Shown here: piece after piece, positions 52,619 to 62,151 of the stretch
How the letters are laid out: each line of letters opens with the position of its first letter
Position numbering within the stretch: position 1 is the stretch's first letter
NCBI RefSeq assembly: GCF_002218045.2
Contig: NZ_AP018685.1
Coordinates: 620,001 to 684,000 of the forward strand
DNA: 64,000 nt
Reading direction: 5' to 3'
DNA from: Vibrio rumoiensis
GTDB taxonomy: Bacteria > Pseudomonadota > Gammaproteobacteria > Enterobacterales > Vibrionaceae
Translations under genes and position numbers: made by a program
Notes under the pieces: generated by a model
What the model was told of the DNA's origin: nothing
The model's input: the letters and a program-made list of their open reading frames with translations, nothing else
The model's database searches: none

Positions 52619-55600
52619 TTATGTTGTTACAGGTTCACTGGCTAAGCATTTCTCTATTTTGATTGCCGCGACTTTAAACTCTGGGATCTTAGCGTGCGGA
52701 TCGGTGGCGGTGACCGTTAACCGATTTGCTGCCGCTTCTACAAAATGGAAAGGAATAAACACTACGCCTTGTTGCATACGCTTGGTGACAAAAGCGTCGA
52801 TTTCAATTTCCCCACGACGGCTTGAGACACGTAATCGCTCACCATTTTTAATCCCTAATGCTTCAGCATCTTGCACACTGATCATGGCGCGAGGCCCCGC
52901 GAGATTATCTAATCCTTTTGTTTTTCGGGTCATAGTACCGGTATGGAATTGTTCTAATACGCGGCCTGTCGTCAGGACTAACGGATACTCAGGATCGGGT
53001 AACTCAGCGGCATATCTAAATGGTGTCGCTATTAATTGACCTTTACCTCGCATAATGCCGTTACTGTGCATTAAGCGCGTTCCATCTGGACTCGCTGCAT
53101 TACAAGGCCATTGCACTCCGTCTCTTCCTACTTTATCCCAAGTGATGCCAGAATATTGTGGTGTCACTTGAGTAATTTCAGCGGTAATGTCGGATACCGA
53201 TTGGTAATTCCAATCGCTACCCATGGCATTAGCAATTTGTTGGATGATCCACCAATCTTCTTTCGCTTCTCCCGGCGCTTTAACCGCTGGAGTTAACCGC
53301 TGAACGCGTCGCTCGGTATTGGTAAAGTGACCCGTTTTTTCCGCAAATGAATAAGCGGGTAATACCACATCTGCATATTGGGCCGTTTCCGTTAGGAAGA
53401 TATCTTGCACGACTAAGAAATCGAGAGCTTTTAAGCCTTCAATGACATGAGCTTGATTCGGATCGCTTAATACTGGGTTTTCTCCCATAACAAACAAGCC
53501 TTTCACTTGTTGATGGCAAGCCGCATCGATGATTTCAGTTAAGGTTAACCCTTTTTGATTGGAAAGCTGTGGTGCGTTCCAAGCTTCAACAAATTTGGCG
53601 TGAACTTGTGGATTGGTGACTTTTTGATAGCCCGGGAAGTCGGTTGGTAGCGCGCCCATATCACAAGCGCCTTGCACATTAGATTGACCGCGCAATGGGT
53701 TGATTCCACCGCCTTCAATACCAATGTTACCGCACAACAGTTGTAGGTTAGAAATAGACACTACATTATCATGGCCGGTTGTGTGCTGGGTTATACCCAT
53801 CGAATAATAAACTGCGGTACGTTTGGCGGTACCAATTGTGCGTGCGATGTGTTTAATATCTTCGGCTTTAATACCGGTGACTAACTCGACTTTATCCAGT
53901 GCATAATCGGGTTTTAAAAGCTCTTGTTTTAGCGCTTCAAAGCCTTGAGTATTGGTATTGATGTAGTCTTGATCTTGCCAGTTATGTAATAAAATCTGCT
54001 GCATGATGCCATTGAGCAACATCACATCAGTGCCTGGACGTTGAGCAACATAAAGCTCGGCATGATCGGCCATATCAATGCGTTTGGGATCGGCGACGAT
54101 CAGGCGCGATCCTTGATGACGAATGGCTTGTTTGATATGTGAGGCAATAATTGGGTGCGCTGATGTGGTATCGGATCCAATAATAAAGATCACATTGGAA
54201 TGCTGAATACTGGGAATGTCATTAGTCATTGCGCCACTGCCTAGCGTCGCTTCTAATCCCGTAACCGTTGAAGCGTGACACAAACGCGCACAGTGATCTA
54301 AGTTATTGGTACCAAACTCACGACGTACCAGTTTTTGGAACGCATAGTTATCTTCGTTGGTGGTTTTGGCCGATGAGAAACCGGCTAAAGCATTTGAGCC
54401 CGAATTCTTCTTGATATGATTGAACTTGTCGGCAACCAATTGAATCGCTTCTTGCCAGCTCGCAGGCTGTAACTTTCCATCACGTCGAATCAGTGGGGTG
54501 GTTAAGCGTTGGTGGTTATTAATAAAATCAAAGCCAAAGCGGCCTTTCACACATAACATACCTTGGTTTACTGGCGAGTCAGCGCCTTGTACGTAACGGA
54601 TTTTATTGTTGGTTTGATCAACAAACATAGTGAGTTTGCATCCGACGCCACAGTAGGTGCAAATGGTTTCAACCGGAGTAAGAATATCCAGACGGCTTTC
54701 GGATTTATCGCGCGCGTCTACTAATGCACCTGTTGGGCAGGCTTGTACACATAGGCCGCATTGTACGCAATTGGAATCCCCCATTGAGCAAGTTCCATTA
54801 TCAAACCCAGCACGTAATTCTGGGCGCATCATTGGTGTGCCATCAAGGTTTTTCAAAAAGCTTAAAACGCCATGCACGCCACGGTCATTACAGGCTTGCA
54901 CGCATTGGCCACAGCTGATGCAACGATTGGCATCAAAGGTAATGAATTCAGAACTATCATCAATAGCAAACTTTTGCTGCATCGACTTATTTAGCTCATC
55001 GTCAATTACGCCATATTCGGTTCCGTAGTCACGTAGGGTACAATCGGTATTGGCTTGGCAACCACACTCTAAACAACGGGCAGCTTCATCCATGGCTTGT
55101 TGATTGGCAAAGCCCGTTTCGACTTCTTCAAAGCTACCTTGGCGTTGACTGATTGGCAGCTCAGGCATGACAACACGAGCGATTTTTTGAATGCTTTCAA
55201 ATTGTTTAGGATCGACCTGTTTAACCGATTTTTCTTTTTTAGAATCGTATTGGCGAACAGGAATATGCTCCATAGTGCCTTGAAAATATCGGTCAATGGC
55301 TTCTGCGGCGACTCGTCCATCAGCAACAGCTTCAATAGCGGTGGCGGGCCCTCGACGGAAATCACCAATGCTGAAGATGTTTTCATTGCCACTATGCATA
55401 GTATTTTCATCAACTTCAGCAGTATTCCAGCGTGATAACGGCAGTTCGATATTGTCGTTATCTAAAAAGCTGAGATCGGGCTTTTGAGATACCGCTGCAA
55501 TCACGGTATCAAACGCTTGAATGAAAAACTCTCCAGTTGGCTCAGGGCGACGGCGACCCGATGAATCGGCTTCACCAAGACGCATTTTTTCTAATTTTAT

Positions 55601-56776
55601 TTGGCAGACTCGGCCATCTTGATCGGCAATGTTTTCTACTGGATTGGTCAGCATCAAAAATTGCACACCTTCATGCTCCGCTTCTAAGATTTCATAATCT
55701 TCTGCTGGCATTTCATCGCGAGTTCGACGATAAATTAACGTGGTTTCAGCACCATCACGCACCGCGGTTCTTGCACAATCAATAGCTGTATTACCACCAC
55801 CAATGACCGCTACTTTTTTGCCTGTGGTGTAACGATGATCCATAACGTAATCTTTTAAGTAATCGACACCTAAATAGCAGCCATCAAGATCCGAACCTGG
55901 GTAGTGCATTTCTACTGCTTTTGATGCTCCAATCGCAAGGCAAACCGCGTCAAATTCTTGGCTTAGGCTGCTGAGTGTGAAGTCATCACCGAGCTTCTTA
56001 TTGAGCTCAATTTGCATGCCATTACGGCACATTAATTCTATTTCTTTATCAAGAATATCTTTAGGTAAGCGGTACTCTGGAATGCCATATCGTAGCCAAC
56101 CACCAGCTTTTGGCATCGATTCAAATACGGTAACCTCATAACCTTCATTGGTGAGGTAGTAGCCACACGTTAATCCTCCTGGACCACTACCCACTACCGC
56201 AATGTGTTTTTGTTTGGCTGATTTTCTTGGCGGCACGTAAGCTTGTTGAGCGGCAAGATCGGCATCTGCGGCATGACGTTTTAATTGACGAATGGCAAGC
56301 GGCTCATCAATGATATTACGGCGACATTCGGTTTCACAAAATGCAGGGCATACACGACCAATAGATAGTGGCATTGGTAAGGTACGTTTAATGACTTCAA
56401 TCGCTTTTTGATGATCATTTTGCGAGATATGATAAAGGTAAGATTGAATATCGACACCAGCAGGGCAAGCGACCTTACAAGGCGCTTCACAGTCTGCGTA
56501 GTGATCTGATAATATCGCCTGCAACGCTTGCTTTCGGTGTGCGCTTAATGCCTCAGATTCCGTGGTGACTTGCAACCCATCATAGACTTGCATTTCACAA
56601 GCGCGTTGAGTGGTGCCATCAGAAACTTCCACGATACACAAATCACAAGCGACTTTTTTTCCCTGCGTATTAATGCCACATAGGGAGGGAATGTCGATCT
56701 TATGTTGTTTTGCAGCGTTGAGAAGATTTTGCTCTCCATCAACACTAAAAGTATGACCATTAATAATGATTTTCAC
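52619..56776 (-). CDS. Formate dehydrogenase fused to an NAD(P)H-oxidoreductase module
   Basis: A 1385-residue multidomain protein. In order: a 2Fe-2S domain (Cys33, 44, 47, 60); a GltD/DPD-like 4Fe-4S region (cysteines near 96-151); an FAD- and NAD(P)-binding module (GSGPGG at 196-201, GGGNTAIDCA near 326); two 4Fe-4S clusters (CISCGQCVQAC at 619-629, CVQCGLCVQAC at 670-680); and an FdhF-like molybdopterin domain starting with CTYCGVGC (706-713). The predicted Mo ligand is Cys833 in DHCARLCHAST, where E. coli FdhF has selenocysteine. It could link formate oxidation to NAD(P)+ reduction in one chain. No fdh accessory gene is adjacent. Confidence 0.85.
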   Translation of the reverse strand: MKIIINGHTFSVDGEQNLLNAAKQHKIDIPSLCGINTQGKKVACDLCIVEVSDGTTQRACEMQVYDGLQVTTESEALSAHRKQALQAILSDHYADCEAPCKVACPAGVDIQSYLYHISQNDHQKAIEVIKRTLPMPLSIGRVCPAFCETECRRNIIDEPLAIRQLKRHAADADLAAQQAYVPPRKSAKQKHIAVVGSGPGGLTCGYYLTNEGYEVTVFESMPKAGGWLRYGIPEYRLPKDILDKEIELMCRNGMQIELNKKLGDDFTLSSLSQEFDAVCLAIGASKAVEMHYPGSDLDGCYLGVDYLKDYVMDHRYTTGKKVAVIGGGNTAIDCARTAVRDGAETTLIYRRTRDEMPAEDYEILEAEHEGVQFLMLTNPVENIADQDGRVCQIKLEKMRLGEADSSGRRRPEPTGEFFIQAFDTVIAAVSQKPDLSFLDNDNIELPLSRWNTAEVDENTMHSGNENIFSIGDFRRGPATAIEAVADGRVAAEAIDRYFQGTMEHIPVRQYDSKKEKSVKQVDPKQFESIQKIARVVMPELPISQRQGSFEEVETGFANQQAMDEAARCLECGCQANTDCTLRDYGTEYGVIDDELNKSMQQKFAIDDSSEFITFDANRCISCGQCVQACNDRGVHGVLSFLKNLDGTPMMRPELRAGFDNGTCSMGDSNCVQCGLCVQACPTGALVDARDKSESRLDILTPVETICTYCGVGCKLTMFVDQTNNKIRYVQGADSPVNQGMLCVKGRFGFDFINNHQRLTTPLIRRDGKLQPASWQEAIQLVADKFNHIKKNSGSNALAGFSSAKTTNEDNYAFQKLVRREFGTNNLDHCARLCHASTVTGLEATLGSGAMTNDIPSIQHSNVIFIIGSDTTSAHPIIASHIKQAIRHQGSRLIVADPKRIDMADHAELYVAQRPGTDVMLLNGIMQQILLHNWQDQDYINTNTQGFEALKQELLKPDYALDKVELVTGIKAEDIKHIARTIGTAKRTAVYYSMGITQHTTGHDNVVSISNLQLLCGNIGIEGGGINPLRGQSNVQGACDMGALPTDFPGYQKVTNPQVHAKFVEAWNAPQLSNQKGLTLTEIIDAACHQQVKGLFVMGENPVLSDPNQAHVIEGLKALDFLVVQDIFLTETAQYADVVLPAYSFAEKTGHFTNTERRVQRLTPAVKAPGEAKEDWWIIQQIANAMGSDWNYQSVSDITAEITQVTPQYSGITWDKVGRDGVQWPCNAASPDGTRLMHSNGIMRGKGQLIATPFRYAAELPDPEYPLVLTTGRVLEQFHTGTMTRKTKGLDNLAGPRAMISVQDAEALGIKNGERLRVSSRRGEIEIDAFVTKRMQQGVVFIPFHFVEAAANRLTVTATDPHAKIPEFKVAAIKIEKCLASEPVTT

Positions 56777-56961
56777 TATGACATCCCATCCTTGCAGCGA
56801 TAAATAACCAGCGACACTTTGCTCGTTGAAATAGCGACTGATTTAATAATTTTTATATGAGTGAATTTGTTTTACAAAAACCGCCACTATAAAAAACTCA
56901 AGTTGCTTGAAATATGATCTGATACAAGAAAAGTGTGAATTACCCCTAAATAGGAAGCGCT

Positions 56962-57885
56962 ATGCCACAAGCAACCACAGAATTATTGAATGATATCTTA
57001 GAGCAAGTTCGCCCGTTAATTGGTAAGGGTAAAGTGGCTGATTACATTCCGGCTTTGGCTTGTGTGCCGAATGATAAATTGGCGATCGCGGTTTATACCA
57101 ATGATGGGAAAATCGTCAAAGCAGGAGATGCCGATGAAGCGTTTTCGATTCAATCGATTTCTAAAGTGCTTAGCCTTACCCTTGCGATGGGGCTGTATGA
57201 ATCTGAAGAAATTTGGAAACGTGTTGGTAAAGAACCATCAGGCCAAGCGTTTAATTCGATGATTCAGCTAGAAGTTGAGCAAGGCATTCCTCGTAACCCC
57301 TTTATTAATGCAGGGGCGATTGTGGTGGCAGATATGCTGCAATCTCGCTTGTCGGCCCCTCGTCAACGTTTATTAGAATTTGCTCGTCAACTCTCGGGTG
57401 ATACTCATATTGTGTATGACAAAGTAGTGGCCGCATCGGAAATGCTACACAGTGACCGAAATGCCGCGATTGCTTATTTGATGCGCTCATTTGGTAACTT
57501 TGAAAATGAGGTGATTCCTGTTTTAAATAATTACTTCCATGCTTGCGCACTAAAAATGAGCTGTGTCGATTTGGCGAAAACATTCAGCTATTTGGCTAAT
57601 AAAGGTCAATCGGTGCAGACTAAAAAGCAAATTGTCGCCCCCAATCAAACTAAGCGCTTAAATGCTTTATTGGCGACGTGTGGTCTATATGATGGTGCTG
57701 GTGAGTTCGCGTTTCGGGTTGGTATGCCGGGCAAATCAGGTGTAGGTGGTGGAATAGTGGCGGTTATTCCTGGTGAAATGAGTATTGCGGTATGGTCGCC
57801 GGAGTTAGATAAATCAGGAAACTCACTCGCCGGTACTGCTGCGCTAGAAATCTTATCGACCGAATTAGGGCGGTCGATATTTTAA
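56962..57885 (+). CDS. glsA: Glutaminase
   Basis: Hydrolyses glutamine to glutamate and ammonia. The 307-residue protein belongs to the serine beta-lactamase-fold glutaminases: the catalytic SxxK is SISK in FSIQSISKVLSLTLAMG, followed by NPFINAGAIV and, near the C-terminus, PGKSGVGGGIVAVIPG. An AGGAAG site precedes the ATG. It is divergent from the formate dehydrogenase. Confidence 0.95.
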   Translation: MPQATTELLNDILEQVRPLIGKGKVADYIPALACVPNDKLAIAVYTNDGKIVKAGDADEAFSIQSISKVLSLTLAMGLYESEEIWKRVGKEPSGQAFNSMIQLEVEQGIPRNPFINAGAIVVADMLQSRLSAPRQRLLEFARQLSGDTHIVYDKVVAASEMLHSDRNAAIAYLMRSFGNFENEVIPVLNNYFHACALKMSCVDLAKTFSYLANKGQSVQTKKQIVAPNQTKRLNALLATCGLYDGAGEFAFRVGMPGKSGVGGGIVAVIPGEMSIAVWSPELDKSGNSLAGTAALEILSTELGRSIF

Positions 57886-57890
57886 AGCGA

Positions 57891-58018
57891 TATATCCTTC
57901 GTACTTGAAGCTGCAGCTTTGTTGACTGCGTTCATTCGCCACAATCACATAGGCGAGCTATGCTCATGAGGCCTCATTCACTTGTCGCCTCCCTGCAACT
58001 CCAATTACTTTGGATATA
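57891..58018. repeat. ERIC element, copy 2 (128 bp)
   Basis: Bounded by TATATCC and GGATATA, with the same internal boxes as copy 1 at 7894-8020. It is one base longer through an extra base around 57970 and has changed its terminal pair in a compensating way (CCC to TCC, GGG to GGA). It begins five bases after the glsA stop. Confidence 0.92.
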
Positions 58019-58027
58019 CGTCAATCG

Positions 58028-58097
58028 GAATCTCGTTACTCGTCGCTCGATAGTCATTTCAAGTGACGAGAAGCAAAGCGTTCGAGAAACGAGATTC
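58028..58097. repeat. CGAG-type inverted repeat, hemW 3' side
   Basis: GAATCTCGTTACTCG (58028-58042) and CGAGAAACGAGATTC (58083-58097) pair at 14 of 15 positions, with an inner CTCGTC/GACGAG pair (58039-58044/58075-58080). It lies directly after the ERIC copy and before the hemW stop, and may terminate hemW transcription. Confidence 0.75.
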
Positions 58098-58102
58098 GTC
58101 TT

Positions 58103-59278
58103 TTATTCTTCTTCTACAAACAACTCCACCAAGTCATTAAAAAACAATTTACCTTTCTGAGTAATGTGCCAATGGCTTTCCGTTTCGGTTAAATATCCTT
58201 GCTCTATCGCCGTTTGGATTGGTGTTTCAATGACGGAAAGCGCAAGTCCAGTACGCTCGACAAACTCGGTTTTCGGGCAAGGCTCGATTAAGCGAAAACG
58301 ATTCATAAAATACTCAAACGGACGATCTTCCGCTTCGACTAAGGTTTCCGTGTCTAAGTAACTTTTGACGAGGTTTTGATACGCCGCTAAGTAGCCTCTA
58401 GGGTGCTTGACCTTAGTGGTGCGAACAATTCGGCCATCGGCAAAACTTAACTTGCCATGGGATCCGCAACCTATTCCTAAATAGTCACCAAAGTGCCAGT
58501 AGTTCAAATTATGACGGCATTGATAACCGGGTTTACTGTAGCCTGAAATTTCGTATTGCACATAACCAGCGTCAGTTAACCGCTGGTGGCCTTGTTCGAA
58601 AATATCCCATAAGTCGTCATCATCAGGAAGAATGGGGGGTTTTGAGTAGAACAAGGTATTGGGTTCAATGGTTAATTGATACCAAGACAAGTGATAAGGA
58701 TTAAGCTCAATCGCTTTATCTAAATCGGCGAGTGCTTGTGACTGGGTTTGATTCGGGAGTCCGTGCATCAAGTCTAGGTTGAAACTGTTTAAACCGATTT
58801 TATGAGCCAGTTTGGCGGCATTGACCGCTTCTTGTTGGCCATGGATTCGACCTAGGGCTTGCAGTTTCTCTTCCTCAAAGCTTTGTACTCCAATTGAAAT
58901 ACGATTCACACCTTGAGTTTGAAATTGAGCAAAACGCTCTGCTTCAATGGTACCAGGGTTGGCTTCCATAGTAATTTCAATATTATCTTCAAAAGGCAAT
59001 AGCGCTTCTATGCCTTGCAATAAACGACCAATTTCTGAAGGTGAAATTAGGCTAGGAGTGCCACCACCAATAAAAATAGAGTGCAATAAACGCGGTGCTT
59101 GAATCAGTTGGTATTTTTCTACATCCGTTTTGAGGTCTTCAAGTAATGCATCAATATATTGGGTTTCTGGGATCTCGCCTTTTTGAGCGTGAGAATTAAA
59201 ATCACAATACGGGCATTTTTGTACACACCATGGGATGTGTACATATAAGCTTAATGGTGGCGGAGAGAGAGAGGTCAT
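58103..59278 (-). CDS. hemW: HemW, heme chaperone (radical SAM)
   Basis: A 391-residue radical-SAM protein of the HemN-like family; HemW binds and delivers heme and is not a coproporphyrinogen oxidase. The cluster motif is CVQKCPYC (CxxxCxxC) near residue 17, and the HemW-specific HNLNYW (HNxxYW) is present. It lies 3 bp after rdgB. Confidence 0.93.
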   Translation of the reverse strand: MTSLSPPPLSLYVHIPWCVQKCPYCDFNSHAQKGEIPETQYIDALLEDLKTDVEKYQLIQAPRLLHSIFIGGGTPSLISPSEIGRLLQGIEALLPFEDNIEITMEANPGTIEAERFAQFQTQGVNRISIGVQSFEEEKLQALGRIHGQQEAVNAAKLAHKIGLNSFNLDLMHGLPNQTQSQALADLDKAIELNPYHLSWYQLTIEPNTLFYSKPPILPDDDDLWDIFEQGHQRLTDAGYVQYEISGYSKPGYQCRHNLNYWHFGDYLGIGCGSHGKLSFADGRIVRTTKVKHPRGYLAAYQNLVKSYLDTETLVEAEDRPFEYFMNRFRLIEPCPKTEFVERTGLALSVIETPIQTAIEQGYLTETESHWHITQKGKLFFNDLVELFVEEE

Positions 59279-59281
59279 GTC

Positions 59282-59890
59282 TTAACTTAAATATTGTGGA
59301 GAATTAGATAGCGCTGCAAACAATTTCTTCAAGGCTTTACCTCGATGTGATAATTGCTTCTTACGCACCGGCTCTAGTTCCGCGGAAGAACAACTATCTT
59401 CTGGCACCCAAAATACCGGATCATAACCAAAACCATTTTCACCTTGCGGTGCCGTAAGGATTTTTCCTTCCCATTGACCATGACATACCAATGGTGTTGG
59501 GTCATTTTCATGTTTCATCAGTACCAGTACGCAGTGAAAGCGAGCGCTACGTTGTTCTTCTGGTACGTCGTTCATGTTTGCGAGTAATTTTTCTAGGTTA
59601 CTTTGGTCTGTTGCTCCTTCACCTGAGTAGCGTGCAGAGTAAATGCCGGGCGCTCCGTTTAACGCATCAACTTCTAGCCCTGAGTCATCAGCAATCGCAG
59701 GCAGACCCGTTTCTTTTGCTGCATGACGAGCTTTAATAATCGCATTTTCAATAAAGGTGGTGCCAGTCTCCGCCACTTCAGAAACGTTATATTGGCTTTG
59801 CGCTTCAACATCAAAGCCAAATTCTGACAACAGATCCGCCATTTCTTTGACTTTACCTTGGTTGCCAGTGGCAAGAACGAGCTTTTTCAT
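59282..59890 (-). CDS. rdgB: RdgB, XTP/dITP pyrophosphatase
   Basis: Removes non-canonical purine nucleotides. The 202-residue protein begins KKLVLATGNQGKVKEM and has the metal/substrate motif ADDSGLEVDAL and the C-terminal SHRGKALKKL. It is part of the yggS-hemW group. Confidence 0.96.
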   Translation of the reverse strand: MKKLVLATGNQGKVKEMADLLSEFGFDVEAQSQYNVSEVAETGTTFIENAIIKARHAAKETGLPAIADDSGLEVDALNGAPGIYSARYSGEGATDQSNLEKLLANMNDVPEEQRSARFHCVLVLMKHENDPTPLVCHGQWEGKILTAPQGENGFGYDPVFWVPEDSCSSAELEPVRKKQLSHRGKALKKLFAALSNSPQYLS

Positions 59891-59907
59891 TTGAAATCCT
59901 GTGTTAT

Positions 59908-60342
59908 TTACTCTTCAACGTAAAACTTTTGATTGAAGGTGATAGGGCCGCTGCCAGTGTTACCAGCGTCGATATCAATATTAAACGTTAAATTTTCTTC
60001 ATTAGAGATCGGAAACTCTGCTAAGTAATAAATCGCATCGCCTTCTTTCACTTGCCTGAAGTTTAATTGTCTTGTTTGACCAATCAGATTCTTACTGCTT
60101 CCAGTGACTTTTGCATTGACTGCCGGTTTGCCGAGTTTACTGGTGTCTAATACGCTGATGTTTAAAATGGCCGAATACCCATTACGCTTTAATTTATATT
60201 GAGTGGCGACTTCTGGCGTCAGCATGGCAGAATTAAAAGCAGAATAATGGATTTCACTATTCTTAATCGTTTTGAATTGCGCAGCATGGCTTGGCAGAGT
60301 AAATAAAGCGAACATCGCAATAGTGATCCATTTCTTCATCAA
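59908..60342 (-). CDS. Periplasmic DUF4426 protein
   Basis: A 144-residue protein with a signal peptide (WITIAMFALFTLPSHA) and a beta-rich body resembling DUF4426 proteins of vibrios (SEIHYSAFNSAMLTPEVA, YYLAEFPISNEENLTFNIDI). The function is unknown. It lies between yggU and rdgB, 10 and 17 bp away. Confidence 0.85.
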   Translation of the reverse strand: MMKKWITIAMFALFTLPSHAAQFKTIKNSEIHYSAFNSAMLTPEVATQYKLKRNGYSAILNISVLDTSKLGKPAVNAKVTGSSKNLIGQTRQLNFRQVKEGDAIYYLAEFPISNEENLTFNIDIDAGNTGSGPITFNQKFYVEE

Positions 60343-60352
60343 TATATCCTTA

Positions 60353-60643
60353 TTAAAGTAAGCTTTGGATGGCCTCTGGAATTACCGTCGGTTCGGTGAT
60401 TCTTATGGTTTTGTGTCTGCCGAGTTCACCTTTTTCAATACAAACCGAACCTTTTGATACCTTACAAAGTTTTGCGAGGTATTTGGTTAGGTGAGCATTG
60501 GCTTTGCCATCGACAGGCGGGGCAGTAATAGCAATTTTTATTTCATCGCCATGCAAGCCGACAATGTTATCCCGGCTTGCTTTGGGTTGAATGTAGACTC
60601 GCAGAAGTAAATCTTCTTCTGCGAGTTGTACCGGATATGCCAT
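60353..60643 (-). CDS. yggU: YggU, DUF167 protein
   Basis: A 96-residue DUF167 protein. VYIQPKASRDNIVGLHGDEIKIAITAPPVDGKAN is the conserved core (split here for reference: QPKASRD, APPVDGKAN). The function is unknown. It follows yggT by 3 bp. Confidence 0.93.
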   Translation of the reverse strand: MAYPVQLAEEDLLLRVYIQPKASRDNIVGLHGDEIKIAITAPPVDGKANAHLTKYLAKLCKVSKGSVCIEKGELGRHKTIRITEPTVIPEAIQSLL

Positions 60644-60646
60644 GGA

Positions 60647-61201
60647 TTAAAGCTGGTACCAAATCGGACCGACTACATCGCCCATTAAATAGTTGGCGAA
60701 TTGTAGGATTAAGAACAGAACCAGTAGGCTGAGATCAAAACCACCCATTGGCGGCAACAGACGACGGATTGGCGATAGTAATGGTTCAGTCAGCTGAATC
60801 ATCACATATTCTACTGGGCTATTACCCTGGCTGACCCAGCTTAAAATGGCGCGGATCAGTAAGATCCAGAAGAGCAATCCACCAATGGCTTTAACCAATG
60901 AAAGTGCGCCAAACAACAAGAAGCTCACACTAAATACTAAACTGCCATTGGAGATTAAAATTAAGCAGATGAATTTCGCGACGCTTAACACATAAGCAAA
61001 AAGAATTGTGGCGAGATCAAGGTTACCCACCGATGGAATTAATCGGCGCAGCGGTGAGACGATAGGCTGTGTCGCTTTCACAACAAACTGTGAAAACGGA
61101 TTGTAAAAATCAGCACGCGCCATTTGTAACCATACGCGTAAAATCACGACCATAATGTAGAGGTCGAATACGGTCGAAACTAAAAAAGTCATTGAGTTCA
61201 T
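60647..61201 (-). CDS. yggT: YggT-family membrane protein
   Basis: A 184-residue protein made of two YggT repeats, each with two membrane helices and an SPLRRLIPS/SPIRRLLPP motif. Linked in E. coli to osmotic tolerance; the mechanism is uncertain. The order proC-yggT-yggU is conserved. Confidence 0.93.
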   Translation of the reverse strand: MNSMTFLVSTVFDLYIMVVILRVWLQMARADFYNPFSQFVVKATQPIVSPLRRLIPSVGNLDLATILFAYVLSVAKFICLILISNGSLVFSVSFLLFGALSLVKAIGGLLFWILLIRAILSWVSQGNSPVEYVMIQLTEPLLSPIRRLLPPMGGFDLSLLVLFLILQFANYLMGDVVGPIWYQL

Positions 61202-61236
61202 TACTGCAAACCTTGTTATTAATATTTAAATCGAAA

Positions 61237-62055
61237 TTAAATGAGTTTTTCCATTTCTTCAGCGCGGCTAACCGCCGCTTGCATCGCTTTGGCGACGATG
61301 TCAGAAAGGTGATGTTCGTTAAACGTTTTGAGTGCTTCTGCGGTCGTCCCACCTTTTGATGTAACTTGTTCACGGAGTGTTGATAAATCGAGTTCAGGAT
61401 TCGCCACGACCATTTCAGCTGCGCCTAGAGCCGCTTGTTGAATCAGTAGTCGCGCGGTATCTTTATTGAAACCTTGTGCCATAGCTTCTTGTTGCATCGC
61501 TTCCATAAATAAGAAGAAGTAAGCTGGTGCACTGCCAGCGGCAGCAATAATATTATTAATGCCAGATTCTTCATCTACCCAACAAATTTCGCCCACGGCA
61601 GACATTAAATCGCCTGAAAAATCTTTGTCATCTTCCGAGACGTTATCGGTCGCAAATAAACCGCTCATGCCTTTACCCACCAATGATGGGGTATTGGGCA
61701 TCACGCGTACCAGTTGTACCGTTTGGCCTAGCATTTCGTTCAGGCGTTTAGCTGAAATACCAGCGGCAATCGAGATGATTAATTTGTTGCTCAGATCAAT
61801 GGATTGAAAATCAGCGCATACCTCTGCCATCATTTGTGGCTTAACCGATAAAATGACCACTTCTGCTTGCTCAACGGCTGCGACATTATCGGTTGTCGTG
61901 TGGATTCCGTAACAATCAGCAAGATGTTTTAGCTTGTCTTCATCGCGACCAGTTGCAGTGATATTACCTGCTTTGTAGCCACTGGATAGCATGCCTGCAA
62001 AAATGGAACGCGCCATATTGCCAGAGCCGATAAAACTGATTTTACGTTGTTCCAT
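61237..62055 (-). CDS. proC: Pyrroline-5-carboxylate reductase
   Basis: Last step of proline synthesis, NAD(P)H-dependent. The 272-residue protein has the Rossmann motif FIGSGNMARSI at the start and the ProC C-terminal motif LREQVTSKGGTTAEAL. Confidence 0.96.
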   Translation of the reverse strand: MEQRKISFIGSGNMARSIFAGMLSSGYKAGNITATGRDEDKLKHLADCYGIHTTTDNVAAVEQAEVVILSVKPQMMAEVCADFQSIDLSNKLIISIAAGISAKRLNEMLGQTVQLVRVMPNTPSLVGKGMSGLFATDNVSEDDKDFSGDLMSAVGEICWVDEESGINNIIAAAGSAPAYFFLFMEAMQQEAMAQGFNKDTARLLIQQAALGAAEMVVANPELDLSTLREQVTSKGGTTAEALKTFNEHHLSDIVAKAMQAAVSRAEEMEKLI

Positions 62056-62151
62056 ATTAGGTCATCCTATTTAATCTAAATCCATGGTCTTATAGTCTGA
62101 GGCAAGTATACCGACTGAGTCATCATCACGCTTGTGCTTTGTACTCAAAAA

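Noticed and set aside
52619..56776. In-frame joining of two neighbouring genes by a lost stop codon
   Set aside because: The linker between the flavin module and the ferredoxin-like clusters is continuous and carries expected cluster cysteines; proteins of similar length and annotation are, as I recall, known in other vibrios.
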